From Ruminococcus sp. (GTDB lineage Bacteria; Bacillota; Clostridia; Oscillospirales; Ruminococcaceae), in contig JAJQGO010000063.1 in the NCBI GenBank assembly GCA_021200415.1, positions 1-38,699 on the forward strand: DNA of 38,699 bases, given 5' to 3'. A program made the translations under genes and the position numbers. Numbering within the stretch: position 1 is the stretch's first letter; every line of letters starts with the position of its first letter. This document shows, in pieces, positions 26,181-33,570 of the stretch. The notes below the pieces were generated by a model, which saw only the letters and a program-made list of their open reading frames with translations, was not told the DNA's origin and made no database searches.

Positions 26181-28000
26181 AAAACTTTTTTAAATTTTTC
26201 GGAAATTTCCTGAGAGCCGCTCCAAGGGTACTGCTGTTTGAGATTCTGCTGAAGCTCATGCTGACAGCCATCGGAGCGCCGCTTCTGTCGCTGCTGCTCA
26301 GCCTTGCTATGAAAAGCTCCGGTGTCAGCTATATTACGGTATCAAGCCTGAAAAAGCTTCTGCTGAACCCTGTAACGATTCTCATTCTGATACTGATACT
26401 TTTTATTGCGGCATTTTTCACCATCGTTGAGCTTTCTTCCCTTGTTGCCGCATTCGCCTACAGTCGGGAGCGAAAAAAAATTACAATCTTCGGTATGCTC
26501 AGGTGCGGTCTGGGGGCATTTGCAAAATCCTTCCGCGGCACGGGAATTTTCAGCTTCATGGGCTTTATGCTTATTGTTCCGCTGGCGCAGTTCACCATGT
26601 CGTCCGGTATAATTTCAGTCCCGATTATTCCCATTGTGCAGTCGCTTCTCTCCACATCGTGGAGATACATCTGTATTGCCGCGTTTCTCTTGCTTGAAAC
26701 ATTCATATTTTTTATTCTTGCCAATCGCTGCTACTGCCTGCATTATCTCGTTCTGACGGATTGTTCCTTTCGGGACTGCACGAAAACAAGCAAAAAATGC
26801 CTGAAGGGTAAGCGATTCAGGACGTTCCTGACGCTTCTTCTGTGGAGCGTTATTGCCCTCGCAATTACGGCATTTGTCACACTTCTTATCAGCTTCATCA
26901 TAATTTTCGGAATCAAGGGATTTTCACGTCCCGAGGCAGCTCTTATGTCCTCCCTGAAGGTTCTCAGCTATGCGGGAGAGGTGTTCATAGCCGTTTCAGC
27001 TGTAATTTCCTCGCCATTTATAATCGGCTGTCTGACGGGGAGATTCTACAGCGACACAAGCCGTGAGGCTGAAATAGCTCTTCCCGACACCGGAAAAAGA
27101 GAGCTGCCGAAGCCTGTTAAATTTTCGGCATTCGCCATAATAACGGCTGCCGGAGTTTTCCTGAATTTCTCCTATATACAGGAAATATATAAGGGAAACG
27201 TAAATATAAACGTGGGAATTTTCGATATAACCCAGGTTACCGCCCATAGGGGATTTTCCTACGCAGCGCCGGAAAATACGCTGTATGCCTTTGAGGAGGC
27301 GATAAATGCGGGTGCGGATTATATCGAGCTTGACGTTCAGCAGACGGCGGATGGTCAGCTTGTTGTGTTCCACGATGAAACGCTGAACAGAACTACAGAC
27401 GGAACGGGAATCCTCACCGAATACACCTATGACGAGCTTATGGAGCTTTCCTGTGGAAGCTGGTTTAAAAAGGGCGAACAGGATTTCTCCGACGCAAAAA
27501 TAGCGCTGCTTTCGGAGGTGCTTGAGCTTGCCAAGGAAAACAGCTGTCTGCTTAATATAGAGATAAAAAAATCCGGCAATCCGGAGGAAACCGCAGTCAA
27601 AACGGCGGAAATGCTTATGGAATACGACATGACCGATTCATGTTATGTAACATCATTTTCCTATTCTGCACTGAAAGCGACAAAGAAAACGGATTCGGAA
27701 ATCAAGACTGCCATAATTGCGAATATAGCGTCGCCTGCCTTTTATTCGCAGCTGAAATATATTGATGCGCTTAGTCTGAACTACATTTTTGTGAACCAGT
27801 CGGTAATCAGCAATGCCCATAAAAACGGGAAACGTGTTTTTGTCTGGACTGTCAACAATCAAAGCGATATGGAGCGAATGATTTCGATAGGAGCGGACAA
27901 TATTATCACCGACAGACCGGATCTCGCCCTTGAGACGGTTTATTCATACGGCAAGGGGGATTTTATTATTTCCCTCCTGAATGAGATTTTTGGCGGATAG
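26177..28000 (+). CDS. Glycerophosphodiester phosphodiesterase with N-terminal membrane domain
   Basis: The 607-aa protein has about six to eight membrane helices in residues 1-350 (matching the style of the glycerophosphodiesterase membrane domain) and a C-terminal phosphodiesterase barrel. The barrel begins at VTAHRGFSYAAPENTLYAF (catalytic His357-Arg), continues with GADYIELDVQQTADGQLVVFHDETLNRTTDG, and ends with ADNIITDRPDLALE. It would hydrolyse glycerophosphodiesters from lipid or teichoic-acid turnover at the outer membrane face. The ATG overlaps the deoD stop. A large palindromic repeat starts 6 bases after its stop. Confidence 0.93.
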   Translation: MKNFFKFFGNFLRAAPRVLLFEILLKLMLTAIGAPLLSLLLSLAMKSSGVSYITVSSLKKLLLNPVTILILILILFIAAFFTIVELSSLVAAFAYSRERKKITIFGMLRCGLGAFAKSFRGTGIFSFMGFMLIVPLAQFTMSSGIISVPIIPIVQSLLSTSWRYICIAAFLLLETFIFFILANRCYCLHYLVLTDCSFRDCTKTSKKCLKGKRFRTFLTLLLWSVIALAITAFVTLLISFIIIFGIKGFSRPEAALMSSLKVLSYAGEVFIAVSAVISSPFIIGCLTGRFYSDTSREAEIALPDTGKRELPKPVKFSAFAIITAAGVFLNFSYIQEIYKGNVNINVGIFDITQVTAHRGFSYAAPENTLYAFEEAINAGADYIELDVQQTADGQLVVFHDETLNRTTDGTGILTEYTYDELMELSCGSWFKKGEQDFSDAKIALLSEVLELAKENSCLLNIEIKKSGNPEETAVKTAEMLMEYDMTDSCYVTSFSYSALKATKKTDSEIKTAIIANIASPAFYSQLKYIDALSLNYIFVNQSVISNAHKNGKRVFVWTVNNQSDMERMISIGADNIITDRPDLALETVYSYGKGDFIISLLNEIFGG

Positions 28001-28006
28001 AAAGCA

Positions 28007-28186
28007 TAAGGCAACACCGCACAAAGCACGCCTGACGGCTTTGCCGCACATCTGCTTTTATCTTTTCCGTCATCTTGCACAAAAACTCCTTGCCATACAC
28101 AAAGTATGCCTGCGTCGCTTTTATACAATCTGACGAAAAATCTAATGGCGCATCTGCACGACAATCTTTGTGCGGTGTTGCCTTAA
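28007..28186. repeat. MITE-like repeat with perfect 20-bp terminal inverted repeats, copy 2
   Basis: Ends TAAGGCAACACCGCACAAAG and its exact complement CTTTGTGCGGTGTTGCCTTA bound a 180-bp non-coding element in the same orientation as the copy at 1765-1959. The first ~45 bases differ at about two positions between copies; the centre is more diverged (shared words include GTATGCCTGC and ATCTGACGAAAA). It sits directly after the phosphodiesterase stop codon. No transposase is encoded, so any movement would need one in trans. Confidence 0.85.
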
Positions 28187-28230
28187 GGGCAGCTTCTCAG
28201 GTAATCCCTGTAGAGCTGCCCTTTCGTTTA
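28186..28230 (+). terminator. Palindromic terminator behind the repeat
   Basis: AGGGCAGCT (28186-28194) pairs with AGCTGCCCT (28214-28222) around an inner CAGG/CCTG stem, followed by TTTCGTTTATTTTTT. It probably ends the deoD-phosphodiesterase transcript. A related palindrome flanks the other repeat copy (1730-1763). Confidence 0.7.
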
Positions 28231-28252
28231 TTTTTTCTTAGCGGGTATAGCT

Positions 28253-28594
28253 TTATTCCTCTACGTAAAATTCAAGTATATCGTAAATATTGAACCAATG
28301 CTCAGACGGATTGCATCTAACTTGACGGAGAAGAACCATATCACCGTCTGTTTCTTTTACTCTCCATAATTCACCTACAGCGCCTTCACAATAACCTCTT
28401 GGAATTTGAAAACGCGTGCCTATACGTTTTGCTGTTGCAGCATATGCTTCTATTTCCTGTTGTGCTTTTGCAGCCAATGCTTCTTCTTCCCGCTGTTTTT
28501 CCTGATAATCAGCTATTTTATTTTTTGCGGCACTGGCAGCTACGCTTACGGCTTCGCCTGCAGCCCTGCCGAGAAAGCTACCTATAAATCCCAT
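28253..28594 (-). CDS. Small protein of unknown function (third gene of small-protein operon)
   Basis: The 113-aa protein has a glycine/alanine-rich N-terminus (MGFIGSFLGRAAGEAVSVAA) that looks like an amphipathic or glycine-zipper helix. A charged coiled-coil stretch follows (about 28-56), then a beta-rich C-terminus (RFQIPRGYCEGAVGELWRV ... EHWFNIYDILEFYVEE) that could be a small barrel. I do not recognise the family. AAAGGA precedes the ATG. It starts 18 bases after the stop of the 54-aa gene. The N-terminus resembles that of the upstream protein (MGKLKNFLFSASGVVIDAAA), suggesting related membrane-associated segments. Confidence 0.75.
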   Translation of the reverse strand: MGFIGSFLGRAAGEAVSVAASAAKNKIADYQEKQREEEALAAKAQQEIEAYAATAKRIGTRFQIPRGYCEGAVGELWRVKETDGDMVLLRQVRCNPSEHWFNIYDILEFYVEE

Positions 28595-28612
28595 TTTAAT
28601 TTTCCTTTCACG

Positions 28613-28777
28613 TTATCTTGTTTTTTGGTTATAATTCGTTTTTTTCATTTGCTTTTTTTCAGCGCTGCGCTGATTGTGGTCAGCAACTTTATCTTGTATT
28701 GTATCGTTTGCAGCGCCGGCGGCTGCGTCAATAACTACGCCGCTGGCAGAAAATAAGAAATTTTTTAACTTGCCCAT
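28613..28777 (-). CDS. 54-aa small protein of unknown function (second gene of small-protein operon)
   Basis: The protein begins MGKLKNFLFSASGVVIDAAA, then GAANDTIQDKVADHNQRSAE and a basic tail KKQMKKTNYNQKTR. A very strong site AGGAGGTGAG lies about 6 bases before the ATG, which makes translation likely despite the small size. The first half is a small-residue-rich, probably amphipathic helix; the end is strongly basic. It starts 11 bases after the stop of the 53-aa gene. The family is not recognised. Confidence 0.75.
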   Translation of the reverse strand: MGKLKNFLFSASGVVIDAAAGAANDTIQDKVADHNQRSAEKKQMKKTNYNQKTR

Positions 28778-28788
28778 AATCTCACCTC

Positions 28789-28950
28789 CTATTTTCTTGG
28801 GATTCCCGCATCGCTTCTTTTTTTACGCCACGTTCCGTCATCGTTGCGGGAACGATTCTGACCGGCGGTCGGACCTGTTTTTACAAGCGGCCCATGATTG
28901 AACTGAGGCGCGCTGCTTTTGGTTTTGTCGCTTGACTTGAAAAGACCCAT
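28789..28950 (-). CDS. 53-aa small basic protein of unknown function (first gene of small-protein operon)
   Basis: The protein begins MGLFKSSDKTKSSAPQFNHG, then PLVKTGPTAGQNRSRNDDGT and WRKKRSDAGIPRK. It is hydrophilic, low in hydrophobic residues and probably disordered. AAAGGAGGG precedes the ATG by 7 bases. It is the first gene after an extended -10 promoter and carries the operon leader. Like the two genes after it, it begins Met-Gly. No family is recognised; a role as a small regulator, or as a partner of the two following proteins, is only a guess. Confidence 0.75.
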   Translation of the reverse strand: MGLFKSSDKTKSSAPQFNHGPLVKTGPTAGQNRSRNDDGTWRKKRSDAGIPRK

Positions 28951-28984
28951 CACAAACCCTCCTTTCACTTACCTTGTTACCTAC

Positions 28985-29013
28985 ATTATACCACATACTT
29001 TACTATGTGTTTA
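28985..29013. promoter_or_regulatory. Small-protein operon promoter with overlapping inverted-repeat operator
   Basis: On the minus strand TAAACA, a 17-base spacer and TATAAT (28990-28985) preceded by TGG form an extended -10 promoter. An inverted repeat CACATA-CTTTAC-TATGTG (28992-29009) fills the spacer, the right place for repression by the divergent XRE protein. Confidence 0.65.
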
Positions 29014-29030
29014 TTTTCCCTAAAAAATGG

Positions 29031-29036
29031 TATCAT
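29031..29036 (+). promoter_or_regulatory. Extended -10 element for the XRE gene
   Basis: TGG-TATCAT ends 23 bases before the XRE start codon; the -35 (TGTTTA, 29008-29013) overlaps the inverted repeat, so the regulator could also control itself. Confidence 0.5.
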
Positions 29037-29059
29037 TGTAAAGAAGGAGTGTGAGGTTA

Positions 29060-29389
29060 ATGGGTGAAATGCTTATTGGCGATAAAATTCGTGAGGCAAG
29101 AAAAAAAGCAGGACTTACGCAATGGCAGCTTGCTGAAAAGGTTTTTGTGAGCGAGAGCTATATAGCACTTATCGAGAGCAATAAGCGTAATCCAAGTATG
29201 TCCGTATTGACGAAGCTTGCCGAGGTTCTTAATATTACCACCGACCATATTGTTTTTGATACATCCTCGAGAAATACGGATTCCTTCACACTCGAATGGC
29301 AGAAGCTCATTGAAAACAGGACTCCAGAGGAAATCGAGTCCGCCTTGAAAATTGTCAAGACCTATTTTGAATGCATTGATGAGCTATAA
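29060..29389 (+). CDS. XRE-family transcriptional regulator
   Basis: The 109-aa protein has a Cro/C1-type helix-turn-helix at residues 5-62 (IGDKIREARKKAGLTQWQLA, recognition helix region SESYIALIESNKRNPS). A short C-terminal helical region follows (NTDSFTLEWQKLIENRTPEEIESALKIVKTYFECIDEL) that probably dimerises. AAGGAG lies 10 bases before the ATG at 29060; an ATG 9 bases further in is possible. It is transcribed away from the operon of three small proteins, and the shared 109-bp region holds both promoters and an inverted repeat. The layout suggests it represses that operon. Confidence 0.9.
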   Translation: MGEMLIGDKIREARKKAGLTQWQLAEKVFVSESYIALIESNKRNPSMSVLTKLAEVLNITTDHIVFDTSSRNTDSFTLEWQKLIENRTPEEIESALKIVKTYFECIDEL

Positions 29390-29397
29390 ATAAAAAA

Positions 29398-29413
29398 GAA
29401 CTCCCACGAGTTC
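29398..29413 (-). terminator. Second terminator hairpin of the tRNA operon
   Basis: GAACTC/GAGTTC 6-bp stem with loop CCAC, followed on the minus strand by TTTTTTA. It lies behind the main terminator at 29425. Confidence 0.55.
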
Positions 29414-29424
29414 TCAGATAAAAC

Positions 29425-29455
29425 AAAAAGCTCCTGATATTTCAGGAGCTTTTTG
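29425..29455. terminator. Bidirectional terminator between the XRE gene and the tRNA operon
   Basis: AGCTCCTGA pairs perfectly with TCAGGAGCT, flanked by AAAAA and TTTTT, so it works for both converging transcripts. Confidence 0.88.
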
Positions 29456-29472
29456 TGTGGAAATCCACAATA

Positions 29473-29550
29473 TGGGGTGGGAGATGGGATTCGAACCCAC
29501 GGTCTTCGGGACCACAATCCGACGCTTTAACCAGCTAAGCTACACCCACC
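29473..29550 (-). tRNA. tRNA-His (anticodon GTG)
   Basis: A full cloverleaf with encoded CCA and the histidine-specific extra G at -1 facing discriminator C73. The anticodon loop is TTGTGGT. Two stem mismatches are seen: T6-T67 in the acceptor and A31-C39 in the anticodon stem. It is the last gene of a three-tRNA operon. Confidence 0.95.
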
Positions 29551-29611
29551 ATATTTAATAATATAAACGAAGCGCTCCATTAAATATGGCATAAAACGGA
29601 GCGTTTCGGTT

Positions 29612-29688
29612 TGGCGCGCCTTACTGGATTCGAACCAGTGGCTTACTGCTTAGAAGGCAGTTACTCTATCCAGCTGAGTTAAAGGCGC
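29612..29688 (-). tRNA. tRNA-Arg (anticodon TCT)
   Basis: Acceptor GCGCCTT/AAGGCGC, anticodon stem ACTGC/GCAGT with loop CTTCTAA, T-arm with GGTTCGAATCC, and encoded CCA. Confidence 0.96.
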
Positions 29689-29709
29689 ACATAGAATAAA
29701 AACACAAAA

Positions 29710-29783
<74 letters not shown>

Positions 29784-29822
29784 AAATACATTATTATTCA
29801 ATTGTTCGTTTCAACAGTAAAT

Positions 29823-29851
29823 ATTCTATCACAATTTTGACGCGATGTCAA
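29823..29851 (-). promoter_or_regulatory. Promoter of the Gly-Arg-His tRNA operon
   Basis: TTGACA (29851-29846), a 17-base spacer and TAGAAT (29828-29823) preceded by TGA. It is a strong promoter about 40 bases before tRNA-Gly. Confidence 0.8.
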
Positions 29852-29920
29852 TAGGAAATTTGAAAAATGTCGTATTGCACAAAAAAATACGGATTATTTT
29901 ATACATAGAGTCATTTTAAC

Positions 29921-29926
29921 TATAAT
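29921..29926 (+). promoter_or_regulatory. -10 element upstream of the ABC operon
   Basis: TATAAT with a weak -35 (TTTATA, 29898-29903) 17 bases upstream. It is the only candidate before the permease gene and would leave a leader of about 90 bases. Confidence 0.4.
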
Positions 29927-30019
29927 TAAAAAATAAAAATAAAAAATCCCTTCGTCTTTTTCCTGTTTTTGCGGCACTTATATATAGAACGTGCTTTTGC
30001 AGGGGAGGAGTTGGATATT

Positions 30020-30907
30020 TTGAGAAAAAGATTTAAGAATCAATGCGGCCGCAGAGGTGAGCGGCTTTTCAGCAATTTAAGCATTGCTCCGAGTTTTATT
30101 GGCGTTATGATATTTTTTGTGATTCCGTTTGGAATTGTAATTTATTATTCGCTTGTGGACAATCCTGTTCTGAAAAATTTTGTCGGACTTGATAATTACA
30201 TTGCCCTGTTCGCCAACACTGCTTTTCGCACGGCAATGAAAAATACAGCCGCGTTTTCGGCAATTGCAGTTCCTCTTGCCGTTATTCTTTCGCTGGGACT
30301 TGCAATGCTGCTTGAAGCTGAAATTCCCGCGAAAAGCCTGTTCAGGACGTTTTTCCTCAGTCCGCTTATGGTTCCGACAGCATCTGTTGTCCTTGTGTGG
30401 CAGGTTCTTTTCCATAATCACGGCACGGTTAATCAGATTCTTGAGCTTTTTGGCGTTGAAACTGTAGACTGGCTTAAATCGGGGTACGGACAGGTGGTAA
30501 TAATATGTATGTTTCTTTGGAAGAATCTGGGGTATAACATGATACTCTTCATGTCTGCGCTTGCGGGGATTCCCAAGGACGCTCTGGAGGTTGCGGAGCT
30601 TGAGGGTGCAGGCAAATGGTATCAGTTTATACATATAAAGCTCAGGTATCTTTCACCTACTCTTTTGTTTGTGTTTATACTTTCGCTGATAAATTCGTTT
30701 AAGATTTTCAGGGAGGTTTATCTCCTCACGGGCAGCTATCCCTACGACAAATTGTATATGCTCCAGCACTTCATGAACAACACCTTCAACAGCCTTGATT
30801 ATCAAAAGCTTTCAGCTGCGGCAGTTGTTTTCGCCCTCATAATGATAGTAATTATCGCAGTGCTGATGATTGCCGAAAATAAATTCGGAAAGGACGTTGA
30901 GGAATGA
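30020..30907 (+). CDS. Sugar ABC transporter permease (MalF/UgpA-like)
   Basis: About 295 aa with six predicted membrane helices. The first is SNLSIAPSFIGVMIFFVIPFGIVIYYS, and the ATPase-contacting EAA loop (DALEVAELEGAGKWYQFIHI) lies near residues 190-210. This is the typical binding-protein-dependent permease of CUT1 carbohydrate importers. The TTG at 30020 is taken as start because GGAGGAG lies about 8 bases upstream; the frame runs further up to 29969 without a better site. Its stop overlaps the next permease by ATGA. It is the first gene of a five-gene operon that lacks an ATPase gene. Confidence 0.9.
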   Translation: MRKRFKNQCGRRGERLFSNLSIAPSFIGVMIFFVIPFGIVIYYSLVDNPVLKNFVGLDNYIALFANTAFRTAMKNTAAFSAIAVPLAVILSLGLAMLLEAEIPAKSLFRTFFLSPLMVPTASVVLVWQVLFHNHGTVNQILELFGVETVDWLKSGYGQVVIICMFLWKNLGYNMILFMSALAGIPKDALEVAELEGAGKWYQFIHIKLRYLSPTLLFVFILSLINSFKIFREVYLLTGSYPYDKLYMLQHFMNNTFNSLDYQKLSAAAVVFALIMIVIIAVLMIAENKFGKDVEE

Positions 30908-31797
30908 GTGCGGCGAAAAGAAAAAAACGTGTTTTCACAATTATGATTACAGCCTTCGCCTGTGTGGCAGCCGTTGTTTTTCTGCTGCCGACAGTTCTGA
31001 CTATTGCAAATTCCTTTATGACATCAGGCGAAATATCCGCAAATTACGGTGCTATGCTGGGGAATATGACTGACGATGAGAAAACCTATATCTCAGAGGA
31101 TGTTAATTTGAAATTCATTCCCGATAAGGTGACGTTCAGTCAATATGAATCGGTGCTTTTCAGGAATCCCGAATATTTATTGAAATTCTGGAATTCAGTT
31201 ATTCTCACAGTCCCCATAACCCTGTTTCAGATAGCGACAGCTATTTTCGCCTCCTATGGATTTTCCCGCTATCAGGGCAAGCTCAAGAGCATTATCTTTT
31301 TCATGTATGTGATTCTCATGCTCATGCCCTATCAGGTTACTCTTGTGCCGAATTTCCTTGTGGCGGAAAAATTCGGGATACTCAATACAAGGTGGGCAAT
31401 TATCCTGCCGGGAATTTTTTCTCCGTTCAGCGTATTTCTGCTCACAAAGGCAATGCGCAGAATCCCGACGGCATATACCGAGGCTGCACGTCTGGACGGA
31501 GCAAATGAGCTTCAGATATTGTTCAAGGTGTATCTGCCACTGTGCAAGGGCGCTCTTGCGTCAATCGCAATGCTTGTTTTCATTGACTACTGGAACATGG
31601 TTGAGCAGCCTCTTGTGCTGATGAACGACAGCGATATGCATCCTCTTTCGGTTTTCCTTTCGCAGATTAACACGGGCGATATTGGACTTGCGTTTGCCGT
31701 CGGAACAATATATATGATACCAACTATACTTATGTTCCTTTACGGTGAGGATTATCTCGTAGAGGGAATTACATATTCGGGCGGAATAAAGGGATAA
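30904..31797 (+). CDS. Carbohydrate ABC transporter permease (MalG/UgpE-like)
   Basis: The 297-aa partner of the preceding permease. It has an N-terminal helix (FTIMITAFACVAAVVFLLPT), an outside loop of about 65 residues with EKTYISEDVNLKFIPDKVTFSQYESVLF, and an EAA loop (TEAARLDGANELQILFKVYLPLCKGAL). The C-terminus ends GITYSGGIKG, much like MalG proteins. The ATG overlaps the upstream stop. The two permeases would form the channel heterodimer; the ATPase must come from elsewhere, as with the shared MsmX/MsmK-type ATPases of other Firmicutes. Confidence 0.92.
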   Translation: MSAAKRKKRVFTIMITAFACVAAVVFLLPTVLTIANSFMTSGEISANYGAMLGNMTDDEKTYISEDVNLKFIPDKVTFSQYESVLFRNPEYLLKFWNSVILTVPITLFQIATAIFASYGFSRYQGKLKSIIFFMYVILMLMPYQVTLVPNFLVAEKFGILNTRWAIILPGIFSPFSVFLLTKAMRRIPTAYTEAARLDGANELQILFKVYLPLCKGALASIAMLVFIDYWNMVEQPLVLMNDSDMHPLSVFLSQINTGDIGLAFAVGTIYMIPTILMFLYGEDYLVEGITYSGGIKG

Positions 31798-31809
31798 GGT
31801 GATGATAAG

Positions 31810-33555
31810 ATGATTGAAACAAAAAACGATAAAAATATTTCAGCTGAAATAATTCCTTCGGGGGAGGATAAATCGGAAATACAAAAAAATCCGAAAAGAC
31901 GGCGTGAAATTATAAAAACAATACTGATAATTTTTCTTGCGGTAATGCTCATTCTGACGTTTTTTTCCAATACAATTATGAATCGCTCTCTGCCGGAGGT
32001 ATCAACCGGCAGCGTGACGTCAGGCAAGCTAACTGAGCGTGTGCGGGGCAGCGGAATTGTTGAGTCCAATCAAGTCTATGAGGTCACTGTTGACGGCAAC
32101 AGGGTGATAGATACCATATACATCAAGGCAGGTCAGGAGGTCGAAAAGGATACTGTCCTGTTTACGGTAAGCTCAGGCGATAGCACGGAGCTTGAAGAGG
32201 CGCAGAGTACGCTTGAAGCACTGGAGCTTGAGTATCAGAAGGCGCTTCTGACTGTGCCGACGGATTATTCCGCGGAAAATCAGGCTATAAAAAATGCCCG
32301 TGAGGATCTGAATACCGCCATTGCCAAAAGAGATGCGGCAGCCGCAAGCCAGAGCAGCGATGATGCGGCACTTCAGCAGTATAACAGCAATAAGCAGTCC
32401 CTTGAACAGAAATCAGCTGAACAGGCTGAGCTGCAAACAGCCATAGCCGCAATTGATATTGACGATTATACTGCGGCGTCAATTGAGTATACAGGAAATC
32501 TGCCTGCACTTTATAATAAATACATTACAGCTGAAAACGCCTACGCTACAGCATATGAGCTGTATGCGCAGATTTCCTCCGAAGGGGGAGACGCTGCTGC
32601 GGCAAAGACCGAAGCGGATTCCAGGGCTGCCGAAAGAGATGAGGCAAAGGCAGCCTACGAAGCTGAAAAAAGCTCTGTCCGTGAAAGCCTTGCGGCACAG
32701 CTAAGCACGATTGATAATGAAATCGCAGGTCTTACTTCGGAAATATCAGCATATGAAAGCAGTCAGCAGTCAGAAAGCAGCACATCTCTTGAGGAGCTTG
32801 AAGCCGATGTTGTAACGAAGCAGCGTGCGCTTGAGGATCTGATTATAGCTCTTGAAAAGACGAAAACGGAAAACGATGTAAACAGTCAGATTACAGATCT
32901 CGATACAGAGGCAAAGAAGGCTGAAATTGAAAAGCAGAAGGAAAAGGTGGAGAAGCTTCAGGAGGAATGCGAAGAAACCGAAATCAAGTCAAAATACAGC
33001 GGCGTTGTAAGCTCCGTCAATGTTCAGCCGGGAGAAACGACAGTCCCCGATACGGCAATTGCAGTTATTGATATTTCCTCGGAGGGATATACAGTAGAGA
33101 TTACTGTTGACGGCGAAAAAACAAAGAATATAAAGGTCGGCACGGAGGCGGAGGTGCTGAACAATCTGAACGGCGATATTCAGGCTGTTGTGTCCGATAT
33201 TAAGAGCGATACCGTAAGCGGCTCTAAGAATAAGATTCTGGTGTTTGACGTTACGGGGGATACGGAATCAGGCTCAAACATAGATTTGTCCATTCCCTGC
33301 GGCAGCGGAACGTATGACGCTATAGTTCCCAAGAGTGCCGTGTATGAGGATAAAAACGGCAAGTTCGTGCTTGTGGTAAGCTCAAAAAGCTCGCCTCTCG
33401 GAAATCGCTACTACGCGGAAAGAGTAAATGTTGAGGTTCTTGCCTCCGATGAATCGTCATGTGCCGTATCTGGTGATATAAGCGCGGGAGATTACGTTAT
33501 AACTGCCGCAAGCAAGCCTGTTTCCCCCAACGATCAGGTTCGCATGAAGGAATAA
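31810..33555 (+). CDS. HlyD/MacA-like membrane fusion (periplasmic adaptor) protein
   Basis: The 581-aa protein has a short cytoplasmic start and one membrane helix (about 35-57). A first lipoyl/barrel half follows (LTERVRGSGIVESNQVYEVTVDGNRVIDTIYIKAGQEVEKDTVLF), then a long Ala/Glu/Gln-rich coiled coil (about 115-395). The second lipoyl half is CEETEIKSKYSGVVSSVNVQPGE, and a beta-barrel and C-terminal domain (DAIVPKSAVYEDKNGKFVLVV) close the protein. Such adaptors work with MacB- or HlyB-type exporters. Here the gene lies 12 bases after sugar importer permeases and next to a MacB-like protein, which is an odd pairing. The coiled coil is longer than in most Gram-positive YknX/MacA proteins. 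Confidence 0.85.
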   Translation: MIETKNDKNISAEIIPSGEDKSEIQKNPKRRREIIKTILIIFLAVMLILTFFSNTIMNRSLPEVSTGSVTSGKLTERVRGSGIVESNQVYEVTVDGNRVIDTIYIKAGQEVEKDTVLFTVSSGDSTELEEAQSTLEALELEYQKALLTVPTDYSAENQAIKNAREDLNTAIAKRDAAAASQSSDDAALQQYNSNKQSLEQKSAEQAELQTAIAAIDIDDYTAASIEYTGNLPALYNKYITAENAYATAYELYAQISSEGGDAAAAKTEADSRAAERDEAKAAYEAEKSSVRESLAAQLSTIDNEIAGLTSEISAYESSQQSESSTSLEELEADVVTKQRALEDLIIALEKTKTENDVNSQITDLDTEAKKAEIEKQKEKVEKLQEECEETEIKSKYSGVVSSVNVQPGETTVPDTAIAVIDISSEGYTVEITVDGEKTKNIKVGTEAEVLNNLNGDIQAVVSDIKSDTVSGSKNKILVFDVTGDTESGSNIDLSIPCGSGTYDAIVPKSAVYEDKNGKFVLVVSSKSSPLGNRYYAERVNVEVLASDESSCAVSGDISAGDYVITAASKPVSPNDQVRMKE

Positions 33556-33570
33556 TGTCGGGTGGTGGAT

